This document shows positions 49,701 to 56,779 of a stretch of DNA of 64,000 nucleotides, piece by piece; within the stretch, counting starts at the first letter, position 1, and every line of letters starts with the position of its first letter. The notes beneath the pieces are model-generated. The model searched no databases, had not been told where the DNA came from, and saw nothing but the letters and a program-made list of their open reading frames with translations. The stretch is taken from contig CM049309.1 in NCBI GenBank assembly GCA_026874595.1, forward strand, positions 55,402,079 through 55,466,078, given 5' to 3'. The stretch is from Sipunculus nudus. Taxonomy: Eukaryota > Annelida > Sipuncula > Golfingiida > Sipunculidae. The translations under genes were made by a program, and so were the position numbers.

Positions 49701-50758
49701 TAAAATATATATTTATGCAACCAAAAACACACATTTGCACAGAATAAAGTCATGTATAAGATGTAGGGCCCTATGGGCCTTTTAAACATTTATTACATAA
49801 AGGTAAAGAGGTTTCAATGTCTGAAAAAGCACATAAAGTGGCCTGGTCCTGCAAACCAAACGGGTATTATTCACACACATACATCTCTCATGAATTGCAC
49901 ATTTTTTTTCTTTATGCACTTGCATTTCCATATTTCCTCCTTGTGAGGTATATCTTCCTTTAAAGCAAAAATTTCCTCTTACAATGTATGCTTTCTGGCT
50001 ACATTATATCTTTCTATGAGCTCATTAACCATCTGTTTATTATAAAGTTCTTTAGCCTTTGAGTCAGTCTTTTTTCAGGCAGCTTTTTCTTTAATCTATA
50101 TTTCTTGCTGTCTTTCGTGCTAACCTCCTGTATGATTGACTTCTTTTTTATGAGTTTTCTGTTTTTTTTTTAATATTCATTGATTTAATTATAGTCATTC
50201 TTTAATTATTATGATATTAATTTGGGTGATTTGTTTGGTCCAGGGGCCAGTGAGGAAGGTTGCTCAACAAGTGAACCTCGGGTGTTCATCAGTTACCAGT
50301 GGGACATGCAGTCTAAGGTCGAAGACATCCGACGAATCCTTGAAGCCAACGGACTGAGCTGCTGGATAGACATCAGCCCCACAATGTCAGGTCCGCAGCG
50401 AGGTCACAGCAGCCTCAGCAGCCGGAGCGGGCAGTCCCTGGATGCTTCCAGCGAGTCTCTGCAAATACAGATACAGCGTAACATGAAGGCTGCAGCAGTT
50501 GTGCTCAGCTGTATAACTCCTAAATACATGCAGAGTGATAACTGTATCAAAGATCTGACCCTAGCAGAAACTCTCCATCGTCAAATTATCCCTGTTATGT
50601 TACGCTTTTGTCCGTGGCCACCAGAGGGCGCTCCGCCACAGGTCAGGAAGATACTTGTCAGGCATACTCCTGTTGATCTTAGTAATGAAAAACTGTTCAA
50701 ACAAAATATACATACTTTACTTGATAGGATAAAGAAAGTGTCTCAGCAGAGGGTATGA
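21587..50758 (+). CDS. TIR-SAM-TIR-TIR protein, whole gene span (4 main coding exons)
   Basis: Coding parts 21,587-22,747, 47,621-47,849, 48,710-48,877 and 50,244-50,758 join to 2,073 nt, 690 aa plus stop. Junction phases are 0, 1 and 1, all with GT-AG introns of 24,873, 860 and 1,366 bp. Order: basic, disordered N-terminus (1-97); TIR1 (about 98-246); SAM (about 272-340); TIR2 (about 359-455, split by intron 1); helical linker (465-519); TIR3 (about 532-684). There is no signal peptide or membrane segment, so it should be cytosolic. TIR domains act as signalling adaptors or cleave NAD+, as in SARM1; SAM domains oligomerise. I infer an innate-immune or cell-death role. SARM1 has ARM-SAM-SAM-TIR, so this is not an orthologue by layout. 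I know no gene name for it. Confidence 0.85.
22860..26260. other. intronic stretch without recognised genes
   Basis: AT-rich intronic sequence. Apart from the hairpin at 23,336-23,376 and a GGAAATACC-rich patch at about 25,770-25,865 (TCTGGGAAATACC, AGGAAATACCTCCC, CAGGAAATACTC) I see no structured feature. Confidence 0.5.
23336..23376 (+). repeat. isolated family-1 head hairpin
   Basis: AGCTCAGCTGACT, a short loop and AGTCATCTGAGCT: the same inverted repeat that heads the large family-1 copies. Here it is followed by unrelated sequence (no GTCCGTC tract), so it is a truncated or minimal copy. Confidence 0.65.
26262..26716 (+). pseudogene. hAT-family transposase, C-terminal fragment
   Basis: The frame codes about 150 residues ending at TGA 26,714-26,716. 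Visible hAT features are AAHLLHPTYQG near the start, a WW pair (TWWRGIKK), then SSASIESVFSTMG and LRNRLGVERTNKLVF, which match the C-terminal dimerisation region of hAT transposases (SA-x-E-R-x-FS, RL). The N-terminal zinc finger and catalytic core are missing: upstream lies a 16-base G run and non-coding sequence. It sits in intron 1 on the gene's own strand. It is probably a dead 5'-truncated transposon. A retained exon of a domesticated hAT gene is possible but unsupported. Confidence 0.7.
26895..27000 (+). repeat. 20-bp tandem repeat with adjoining inverted copy
   Basis: ACTTCCTTTTCTTCCCAGAA starts at 26,901 and 26,921, and its first 15 bases again at 26,941. It then runs into the palindromic CTTCCCTGGGAAGGGAAG and an inverted, diverged copy (TTTCTTCCCGGAAG). 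It lies just 3' of the hAT fragment. Related GGGAAATACC motifs lie 5' of it at about 25,820-25,860. Confidence 0.7.
27950..28460 (+). repeat. diverged minisatellite, about 50-bp unit (block 1)
   Basis: Units carry 'CAGGCAGTCAT', 'TAGATGTCTAAACCTCT' and 'CCTGTGCTGTGTGTGTT' in that order. CAGTCA starts at 28,053, 28,101, 28,151 and 28,199, so the unit is 48-50 bp. There are about ten copies, many diverged. Confidence 0.85.
28564..28626 (+). repeat. short 'GTCCGAAACGTCC' repeat inserted in the minisatellite
   Basis: Repeated CCTAGTCCAGAA motifs (GTCCGAAACGTCC, then GTCCAGAATGTCC, then GTCCAGAACATCC). It interrupts the 50-bp minisatellite and is the reverse-strand relative of the 49-bp repeats at 33,668-33,895. 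Confidence 0.6.
28640..29135 (+). repeat. diverged minisatellite, about 50-60-bp unit (block 2)
   Basis: It continues the unit of block 1 with 'AGGTAGTCATTAGGTAGAT', 'TAAACCTCTxCCTG' and 'TGCTGTGTG'. About nine copies are present. Confidence 0.85.
29200..29440 (+). repeat. degenerate repeats with TTGCCACATCAC
   Basis: Units share TTGCCACATCAC or TACCACATCAC followed by a GTGTCTCxTGTCTCCC-like stretch, about 60 bp apart. It is strongly diverged and non-coding. Confidence 0.5.
29450..30825. other. intronic stretch without recognised genes
   Basis: AT-rich intron sequence with a short TA run (about 29,720-29,745). The open frames are short and unlike known proteins. Confidence 0.5.
30826..31024. 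mobile_element. C-run MITE, about 200 bp
   Basis: The ends form an imperfect inverted repeat: TCAGAAGCGGATCCAGG at the left and CCTGGATCTGCCCCTGA at the right. The interior has three GGACCCCCCC-type runs followed by TTTTT, plus 'GAGGACC' and 'TTCTGGGTTGGACCC'. There is no coding capacity. The same interior recurs, degraded, at 2,640-2,760. The superfamily is not clear to me, because no clean target duplication is visible. Confidence 0.75.
31025..32163. other. AT-rich intronic stretch
   Basis: No gene, RNA or clear repeat is visible beyond simple AT-rich sequence around 31,370-31,415. Confidence 0.5.
32164..32511. mobile_element. PIF/Harbinger-like MITE, 348 bp
   Basis: Inverted ends of about 36 bp: left GGCCAAAAAAAAATTAGG then TTTGGTTCTCTGAGGCAC; right GTGCCTGAGAACCATACC then TTTTATTTTTTTTGGCC. 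TAA flanks both ends (32,161-32,163 and 32,512-32,514). A 3-bp TAA/TWA duplication is the usual signature of PIF/Harbinger elements, hence the placement. Inside, ATGCGGGCGG occurs near both ends in the same orientation, with a G run at 32,444-32,458. It is non-coding. Confidence 0.8.
33668..33895 (+). repeat. 49-bp minisatellite, 5 copies
   Basis: Units contain GGACATTTCAGACAGG, then TTTTTAGACTAGCTAGG and ACATTCCAGACCA. CATTTCAG starts at 33,671, 33,720, 33,769, 33,819 and 33,871. Read in reverse complement the unit resembles the GTCCAGAATGTCC repeat at 28,564-28,626. Confidence 0.85.
34771..36335 (+). mobile_element. family-1 repeat element, copy A (1.56 kb)
   Basis: The head at 34,775 is an inverted repeat, AGCTCAGCTGACT / AGTCATCTGAGCT. 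A CpG-rich TCCGGCCG/TCCGGCCA 8-mer tract follows (34,838-34,867), then four internal units of 327-339 bp marked by AGGTCTCTGTTACCC. Units end near GGTGGCGCCACC or variants. The tail (36,173-36,335) ends in CAGTCAGCTGAGC, the reverse complement of the head arm, then CATGACCCATGGGTTAC. Hairpin head, inverted tail and absence of coding sequence suggest a non-autonomous DNA element that expands internally. The superfamily is not recognised. Confidence 0.75.
36391..36945 (+). repeat. 37-bp minisatellite, about 15 copies
   Basis: Near-identical 37-bp units built from TTATCACCTGGATTAATGAT plus GACTGGTCAGCAGGATG. TTATCACC recurs at exactly 37 bp (36,447, 36,484). Copies differ mainly at GGATG/GGTTG and AATGAT/AGTGAT. 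It lies in the gap between family-1 copies A and B. Confidence 0.95.
38887..41036 (+). mobile_element. family-2 repeat element nested in family-1 copy B (2.15 kb)
   Basis: It starts with a hairpin head, CCACCAAAAC-GAA-GTTTTGTGG, then repeats a 265-287-bp unit about seven times. Each unit contains CTCATATCTCGGGAACC, GGGCCAAAATTTTGC, GCACAGCGTCTGTCTG and CATCCTGGATAGCTTTC; the last starts at 39,203, 39,481, 39,759, 40,046, 40,311 and 40,598. GGTGGCGCCACC occurs up to twice per unit. The tail reads ACATGTAGTCACTTGTCGGC. Identical minus-strand frames 552 bp apart (39,808 and 40,360) are duplication by-products, not genes. Its position inside a family-1 unit shows that it arrived later. Confidence 0.75.
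39700..40750 (+). repeat. 552-bp recent tandem duplication within family 2
   Basis: Two consecutive two-unit blocks (starting about 39,660 and 40,212) are almost identical at an offset of 552 bp, including a shared internal deletion of the GGTGGCGCCACC site before GCAACCATTTTTGCAC. Confidence 0.85.
41231..42530. other. intronic stretch, slightly GC-richer at its start
   Basis: No repeat or domain is recognised. 41,380-41,640 is richer in GC than its surroundings and carries a 107-codon frame without family resemblance. It could be a conserved non-coding element, but nothing in the sequence proves that. Confidence 0.4.
42540..43190 (+). repeat. diverged tandem repeat, about 60-bp unit
   Basis: About ten units share GATTATCAGAAGCCAAGG (or CATCAGCCA), then TTCCATxAGTG and TAGATATCATATATGTAT. 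Divergence is high. Open frames in it come from the repeat. Confidence 0.75.
43734..43797. repeat. two adjacent small hairpins
   Basis: TGACAGCATTT (43,734-43,744) pairs perfectly with AAATGCTGTCA (43,758-43,768). The loop contains a second possible stem, CATTTGA/TCAAATG. A further hairpin, CATCTG/CAGATG, follows at about 43,780-43,797. Function is unknown. Confidence 0.55.
43800..45290. other. intronic stretch without recognised genes
   Basis: AT-rich, with a somewhat GC-richer patch at 44,230-44,560. No domain or repeat is recognised. Confidence 0.45.
45291..46150 (+). mobile_element. family-1 repeat element, copy C (degraded)
   Basis: Head AGCTCAGCCGACT / AGTCATCTGAGCT at 45,294, then CTTTGTCCGTC, a unit with GGTGGCGCCACC at 45,642-45,653 and diverged later units. 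The end is at a CAGCTGAGTGTCATTG tail followed by a C run (about 46,150). It is older and more diverged than copies A and B. Confidence 0.7.
46160..47600. other. last part of intron 1, no recognised feature
   Basis: AT-rich sequence with a G run at about 46,897-46,907. No repeat unit or coding signal is seen before the exon-2 acceptor. Confidence 0.5.
47621..47849 (+). CDS. exon 2: rest of TIR2
   Basis: Acceptor TTTCCCACAG|GTTTTA at 47,620/47,621; donor GTATTAG|GTAGGT at 47,850. Codes residues 388-463 plus the first base of codon 464 (phase 1). It completes TIR2: strand THVLIVMTD (414-422), then SPFVFHEILFAD with Glu432, then KKLVTVMF (441-448). Glu432 lies 11 residues before the next strand, the same spacing as the SARM1 catalytic Glu. 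The BB-loop region is short and lacks a clear BB-loop Gly/Pro pattern, so activity is uncertain. Without splicing, the frame would run on to 47,986. Confidence 0.88.
47976..48305 (+). repeat. 165-bp tandem duplication in intron 2
   Basis: GAAGTAATTAAAGATTTCTC at 47,976 and GAAGTAATAAAAGATGTCTC at 48,141 start two copies that share TCCATTG, GGAAATG, ACCAAG, ATAGGAGGTA and GACAGATTTGT in order, with moderate divergence. It lies within the 860-bp intron 2. Confidence 0.8.
48710..48877 (+). CDS. exon 3: helical linker between TIR2 and TIR3
   Basis: Acceptor TTTATAAAG|GTGAC; donor CTGCAAG|GTATTT at 48,878. It completes Gly464, codes 465-519 and ends in phase 1. Residues such as FASKMYSESMDVLEHHM (471-487) and LEQSYLNKMSEGLKPF (498-513) are amphipathic and predict helices. 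The tail of TIR2 may extend into it. No known motif is seen. The frame is open across the whole exon and matches both neighbours' phases, which supports it. Confidence 0.85.
50244..50758 (+). CDS. exon 4: TIR3 and C-terminus
   Basis: Acceptor TTTGGTCCAG|GGGCC. It codes residues 520-690 and the stop TGA at 50,756-50,758. TIR3 is the most canonical of the three: VFISYQWDMQ (533-542), then ILEANGLSCWIDIS (551-564), AAVVLSCITPKYM (603-615), IKDLTLAE (621-628) and QIIPVMLRF (633-641). Asp623 stands where SARM1 has its catalytic Glu (11 residues before the next strand). A Ser/Gly-rich insert (about 567-591) enlarges the BB-loop region. The last codons, AGG GTA TGA G, also resemble a donor (AGG|GTATGAGT at 50,753), so an isoform that splices onward cannot be excluded. 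Confidence 0.88.
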
Positions 50759-51224
50759 GTGCAAGCTTAAGTTTGAATGCTCATGATTAAGCCATTTTGA
50801 TATTTTCTTTGCTTTCATCATAATCAGATATTTCCTTGGTCTATCTGGTCTTCCGTTCTTATTTATTTGAGGTTATAAATTTATGATCCTATTTTTAACA
50901 CATGATTAAGTATATTATCATGGAATTCCTAATATTCTGTTGATATGGTCATTTGATACATGTAATATTATCTTTGTGTGGATTATGAAGTACACTGACA
51001 TTAGACCATAACATGACAATCACTGGAAGCTTTCATTGATGTCATCCCAGTGTGCTCACCTGCTGTGCTGTTGTACATGAAATAATGATGATCTCAAAGC
51101 ATGTGCTTGAATAGCTGTTTCTCCTGAAGCATGGATCAATTAATTCAAACAGTATATATAGGATCATAGATTTGTTAAATGTAATATGAAAGCACTAAAG
51201 TGCCACTACAGTGGTGAGATCTTC

Positions 51225-51301
51225 TGGTAGACCATATCACTAACTAAGATTACCTGAACATAATGCCTTTAATACATTCCCATATTAAAATGTCTGGGAA
51301 A
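51225..51301 (+). repeat. 77-bp identical direct repeat, copy 1
   Basis: It starts TGGTAGACCATATCACTAAC and is identical by eye over 77 bp to 51,692-51,768 (offset 467 bp), although the DNA between and around is unrelated. Confidence 0.9.
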
Positions 51302-51691
51302 AATAGCTGTCCTCACTTTCCATGATGACTGTTGCCATGACCACCATGTGGTTTGTGTTAGTATTTCCCACCCACATTAGTTCTGTTTAAAATCAAAGAC
51401 TTTCTATGTATTATATACAGAGGTTTGTGGCCATTAGAATATGTTGGAATACAGCATGTTAATTGGAGGCCACTTGTTTTATTGTCTCTTTTGAGACTTA
51501 CAGATGGTTAATTAATACTTACATTTTTGTCATAGCTTATATTATTATGGCTATTTGATGCTATCAGTGTTGAATACAGAACACAGTCACTTTAATCTTT
51601 TAATAAGTGCCTTGTCTATATTTTACTCTGTTCACTAACCCATGCATTTTTGAGTTTTCAGTTATTACCATATGTCTAGGCTACTAGACCA

Positions 51692-51768
51692 TGGTAGACC
51701 ATATCACTAACTAAGATTACCTGAACATAATGCCTTTAATACATTCCCATATTAAAATGTCTGGGAAA
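51692..51768 (+). repeat. 77-bp identical direct repeat, copy 2
   Basis: Second copy of 51,225-51,301, ending AATGTCTGGGAAA. Identity without flanking similarity points to a recent local copy event. Confidence 0.9.
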
Positions 51769-52799
51769 TATAAGTAGGAGGTTAGGAATAAAATTACAGT
51801 AAATCAAAATAAGTGACACAGTGATTCCACTTGGTGAGAGATTGGTTAAAGACTGCCAACTGATATCATTTGATCTATATCTGTCTGTCTGTCTATCTGT
51901 CTATCTATCTATTTAAATGTGATGCACAAACCAGTAAAAGCCTTTGTGACTGAAGAAGTTAGTGGACAAAGAAGCCTTTCACAGTTATGCTTGAATTTGA
52001 TATACTGGTACATGTATTTTAAAAACTGAAGGATTTATGGTTAAGAGATTTAACCATGATTCATACTGAATGAAGAAGAAATGTGTCATGACATATGTCA
52101 TGTGACAGTGTTTAGCTGTCTAGGCTACTATGCCCCAGAAAGCAGAAAAACTACTATATTGTTACTTTAGTGATTTGTAATGATTATGATTGGTATATGA
52201 ACAGGTTATATCATCATGAAAGATCCAGATGACGCCATGTCTTTAGAAGTGAAGGCTTCAGTGCCGCCATCTGTTGACTAAGTGTAGAATCAAAAGTTTG
52301 ATGGAATCAAGTACTAAGGAAATATTTATCTTTCACATGTACGTGTCCAGTTGGGTTGAAAGAATACTGGTATAGAACAAGCTCAATGCTGGGGTCTTCA
52401 CATGGTGGTAACGAGACTTTGCATGGCAAACTATGAAAACAGTAACTAAAACTTGTTCAGTATTGTCTTTCAGTATTGTATCGATAAATGGAAATAACCC
52501 TAGATTTTTCTACCTTTGGTGTACAAAATAATGCAGGTACAAGTGTCTAAAAGTGTCCACTAGAATGAGGTGGTCAGATGTTTACTCAAGTCATCAACAA
52601 TATTATCTGCTTCTCAGGTTTATACCATGTTACATTTAGATTTTTGTTTGATTTATCTGGATGTTATGACATTTAAAGTTGTTGTAGCTCTGAATGTGAT
52701 AAAAAATATTTTTATGTGTGATACTTACCGTATAAGCTTGTGTGCTTCCAGGACAATACACGTGTGTGTTCATTTCTATGTGCATATATATATATATTA

Positions 52800-52898
52800 A
52801 GTTGAACCTTGCCTTGCAACAACTCCACAGTTGTGACAACCCCTAAATTATGACCACTTTGCTCAGTACCCAAGATAGTCATAATTAAGGGGTTCCAC

Positions 52899-52900
<2 letters not shown>
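52800..52900 (-). mobile_element. short MITE related to the pogo-like element
   Basis: Read on the minus strand: CAGTGGAACCCCTTAATTATGAC, split here as CAGTGGAACCCC + TTAATTATGAC, then GGGTACTGAGCAAAGTGG, then TCATAATTTAGGGG. This parallels the left end of the element at 16,491 (CAGTGGAACCCC, GGGGACTGAGCAAAGTGG, TCGTAATTTGGGGG). The other end, GTTGAACCTTGCC, is a degraded inverted repeat. TA-rich sequence lies on both sides. Confidence 0.75.

Positions 52901-52908
<8 letters not shown>

Positions 52909-52974
<66 letters not shown>
52909..52974. repeat. TA dinucleotide microsatellite
   Basis: A TA run of about 66 bp directly beside the short MITE. Open frames reading IYIYIY across it are artefacts. 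Confidence 0.95.
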
Positions 52975-52978
<4 letters not shown>

Positions 52979-54529
52979 GTTCAGTATGTTTGTGGCCAAC
53001 TTTTGTTACTTCTTTTATATTATATCTTCTCTGGCTGTTTCCTGCAGTGATTTGTTTTTTTTTCGCACTTATGTGATAAGATGTAAATATGTTTTAGAAA
53101 CTTGTGATATATTTAAAATATATGGAAATATATATTTCATTCATAAATAAGGGACCCAGTATGTGATAAAAATGGAGAGGAAAGATGAGTCATCAGTTAT
53201 AGGAAGGTTGTGTTTAGCCCAAGTCGTATCTTCATCTGTCCGTGTACCTCATGCTCCGTCCATATAATGTCTAGTATATGATAGTGCTCCGTGTTTATCA
53301 TTGTGATGATAATTTACAATATAAAACCATCATGACGTGTAGCAGAACAGGGAGGAGAGGGAGTTCCTGTCTTTCTGCTTGTGTCCTACACTCCTCGTTT
53401 AGCGGTTCACACATACCATTCCTGGTGATCCTTTTCATGTCGAGCCAAGAAATGAATTACCAGGAATGAAATGCAGTCGCTGTGTAGGGAGTGAACGTGT
53501 GTCTGTACTTTGCCTCATTCACATAACATATTCTGTACATGTTAGTTTCAGTATTAATAAATCCTTACATCCGTTTGTAGAGACAATTTCTTGATACTGA
53601 ACAATTTGTAGACTATTTCTTGATACTGAACAGTATGAAGACCGATAAATACCAGACTGTATATAGTTATGACAAATGCAAGCTTAATTGATACAGTTTT
53701 TATCTGTCTTGAGACAAAAATTCGGAGGTTTATCCAGTATATTCTTCATTTTTCTGGAATGTATGATGCTTCAAGCTGAAAGAACACCCCACATATCACT
53801 GTCTCTGATTGGTCAGTTGAGGTCCGTCCTACTTCAAGTAAAGGATTTTTGTAAATGTTTATCTGGCCATCATCTGGCTATTTTCCATTATGCATAGTGT
53901 TTTGAATAAGATACAGTATTATATATATTATATATATATTGATTTACTTGTTAAAGTATTATGCAGTCTCAGCATCCTGACCACTAGCACAAAGTACACA
54001 ACATAATCATCTTGTGTACACGGTGACAGCACAATTGAGTGGTGTGGTTTTAAAACCTTAATGGTTGCCATAACACTAGGAAAGAGCAGTATTATTGTAC
54101 CAAAGATTTCATGTATAATAAACGTTTGTGATTAATTTGACGAATGTCGTTATTTTGTTGTAATCTGTATTATAGATAGCCTTTGCAAGGCATTTAATAC
54201 TCAGTACCGAGGTTTATTTACTAAACACCTGCATAAAAAACAGTATACCAAATCACTCATCAGAACCTGTGAGGTATAGTGGTGTCGTAGCTTTTGTCTT
54301 GCATCAGATATGTGGATCTTCAGATCATACTGGCTGTAAGTATTCATAGAAAAAGCACAGAACCATAGACAGCGGAAATTGTCCCGGTCCTCTCGGAAAT
54401 GTTAAGCATTTCTAATTTGCAAGTACCCGGGCCTTTGATGAGAACTTTGTTAAGTGTGAATTTAAAATTCGAAAGGCGTAGCCATTATAGTTCTTCACTT
54501 CAGTTAGGATACTTGTGGATATTATAATT

Positions 54530-54790
54530 TAACCGACCTCTGTGGCTCAGGGTACAAATCACAGAACTCAAAGCCGGGAGATCGAATCTCAGCCGTGAGA
54601 TTTTTCACGGTCGGCCCCCACCATGCAGGGTGAGCGCTCTGTGGACTTAATGGGAAGGCTGTACCCAAGGACTGTCATTCTCAAACGATTTCGACTTTCG
54701 TGGGTTCCTCGGTGATATGACCCAGCAATGGGAATGATTACCCATCCAGGCCCCTCGGGTGTAGAAGTCTACGGACCTGTTTTTTTTTTC
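54530..54790 (+). mobile_element. tRNA-derived SINE candidate
   Basis: An A-box-like TGGCTCAGGGTA (54,542-54,553) and a B-box-like GAGATCGAATCTC (54,578-54,590) are spaced as in a tRNA promoter, followed by a 190-bp GC-richer body and a T run at 54,780-54,790 that would stop RNA polymerase III. The head does not fold as a complete tRNA that I can name. No target duplication was found by eye. The alternative is a degenerate tRNA pseudogene. Confidence 0.6.
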
Positions 54791-55670
54791 CAGGATATAA
54801 AATGAGAGGAAGCGTATAATTCTGCCCTATCACGTAGTCCGAAGCATTAAAGAATTCAAAAAGTATACATATACTTATTTAGGTTAGCTTTAAAAATGGA
54901 ACCTGTTACCTCCAACAAACAACAAACAAAATAAAAAAAAATGACTGAATTGCCTCATACAGGAAATCAATGTGCTGAGCTAAAACAACGATGAAATGAC
55001 AGCTTTTGTTAATATTTAACCTGAAAATAAAAAAAAAGACAGAAATTGCGAAATAAAACGAACATGAATAATTGATGGGTAATCAAACTATTAAATTTAT
55101 TGAGACAATCACTTATTCCAGTTTTCTTTAAACACTACATACTGACAAGGTAATATGTCCAAATATATTATCCAGTGACATGAGTGTGTCTTAATGAGTA
55201 TGTTATTATAGCGTTTCCTGATTTACAGAATTGGTGATAATACAGCCTATACTAGGAAAAAAGTAAATACATCTCGGTCTTAACATCTAAACAAAATTGC
55301 ACAGCAAGCTCAACACCTGGATATTGAATAAACACTAATAGTTTCTGACAAACGGGATAGCGACAGCCCCATCGCAAAATAAAGTTAGATGTCTAAGAAT
55401 GTGTGTGAAAATATGGAAAATGTCCACCTTAGGACACGTTATGTATCGTCCGCGACCAGGGCATTTCCGAGGCGTTGCCACAGTGGAATTGCGCGACAAA
55501 AGTTGAGTGGCATCACCTTCAGTTATACCATAGATGTCTGTCCAAATGCAATCCTTCATTCGAGAACTTAAAAAAATGAACATTTTTCTTAGCAGTGACA
55601 CAAAATAGATATTCAAAATTTCTCAACAAAAGTGATATTTTTGAAGAACTGGTTTGGGTGATATAACAAA
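54791..55670. other. intergenic stretch without recognised genes
   Basis: Moderately AT-rich. 55,340-55,560 is more CpG-rich (CGTCCGCGACCAGGGC near 55,448) and has a 93-codon minus-strand frame without family resemblance. No promoter or exon can be argued. Confidence 0.4.
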
Positions 55671-55671
55671 A

Positions 55672-55950
55672 TATAATTTTTGCTCAATATAACCTACTTA
55701 CCAGTTTCCTATAACGTTTTGAAGGACATCTCTTGGTGTCAAATTCTAGCTCAAGAATACGATTTGTGTTGTGCTTTAATGACAGACATAAACAAAGGGA
55801 AAAATTGAAATACAATTTAGTTCAATACAACTTATTTTGCGGCTTCCTATAATTTTCCGGAGAACATCTCTTGATGACAATTTCCTAGCTAACGACTGCG
55901 ATTTGTGTCATGCTTGAAGACGGGGATTAGCATAGGGCAAAGACCAATGC
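55672..55950 (+). repeat. 139-bp tandem duplication, diverged
   Basis: Copies begin near 55,672 and 55,811 and share CAATAxAACxTA, TTCCTATAA, ACATCTCTTG, TCCTAGCTxAxGA-type sequence and CGATTTGTGT in order at an offset of 138-140 bp. Confidence 0.75.
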
Positions 55951-56254
55951 TATATAGCGAAGCATGACTGAAAGTCGGCCTATTTAAATAAAAGATAAAT
56001 CTTCATCACTTCCATCGGTTGACTAGTCATGTCGGAACATGATGAACACAGATAAATTAACTAATCATGGTAACGGGAAACTAACACCACACACATGATG
56101 TCGCTTCCTAATACAGCACTGATACTACAATCAAAGCTTTTTAAGGTCATAAAAAGTTGTGCTATGAGTGTGTTTAATCATTTGATCAACTAGTTGGTCG
56201 TCATGTAGTAGCAGTATATGTACCCCTTGACCATGGTTATAGTATGGATCGCGT

Positions 56255-56625
56255 AAAGGTGGTTTTCCATAAGTGCGTAGTCCATATCCGTAGTCCGCAT
56301 GCGTAGTCCGTATCCGCAAAGTTCGTTTTCCAGAAGTACGTAAATGCGTATTCCGTATTGGTAGGTGCTCGATAGCTGAAGTTTTTCTTTATCTGCAAGC
56401 CATTTCATCATATATTTATTGTACATTTGTATATATTAACATCAACAGTTAAATAATAAAATTAAATAATAACATTTTTATTTAACATTTTACAGGGTCT
56501 TCAGGTGTTTTTCCATAAGTGCGTAGTCCGTATCCGTAGTCCGTATGCGTAGTCCGCAAAAAACCACTTTGTAGACTTTTTAACTGGGCCGTTTCCATTC
56601 ATCCGCATGCGTAGTACGTATTTTT
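56255..56625. repeat. CGTAGTCCGTATC-type repeat, two clusters
   Basis: Two clusters (56,258-56,355 and 56,502-56,625), each beginning TTTTCCATAAGTGCGTAGTCC, then alternating ATCCGTAGTCCG and ATGCGTAGTCCG 12-mers. They are CpG-rich against an AT-rich background. Clusters may be halves of one small element; ends are unresolved. Confidence 0.7.
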
Positions 56626-56779
56626 TTGTATGAAACTTGACACAGACCTATAACAATGCTAAGAGGTAATAAATCTATGGAATCCAAGGGTTAGTCGGTG
56701 TATATTTATAGCTCAGCGACTGTACAACAGCTGCCGAGAGTTGTTTTGAAGTAACATCAGCAGAGGTGATTTCAGTTTC

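Larger units (their letters stand above)
50759..54140 (+). other. putative 3' UTR and flank of the TIR-SAM gene
   Basis: No further coding exon is evident. AATAAA signals occur at 51,787-51,792, 53,556-53,561 and 54,117-54,122. The last is followed by GT-rich sequence (CGTTTGTG, GTCGTTATTTTGTTG), a good poly(A)-site context. A long UTR of up to 3.4 kb is possible, and so is an early end near 51,8xx. The stretch also contains a 77-bp direct repeat, a CTGT/CTAT microsatellite (51,885-51,912), a MITE and a TA run. Confidence 0.45.

Noticed and set aside
52200-52285. Possible extra last exon after AACAG at 52,204 with an ATG frame
   Set aside because: Its open frame needs phase 1, but the only donor at the end of exon 4 gives phase 0, which stops after four codons.
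52902-53150. Open frame with a long Ile-Tyr run
   Set aside because: It is a translation of the TA microsatellite; the same holds for frames at 52,712-52,999 and 59,936-60,124.
54530-54605. A functional tRNA gene
   Set aside because: Only A- and B-box-like motifs are present; I could not fold proper acceptor and anticodon stems, and a SINE-like body follows.
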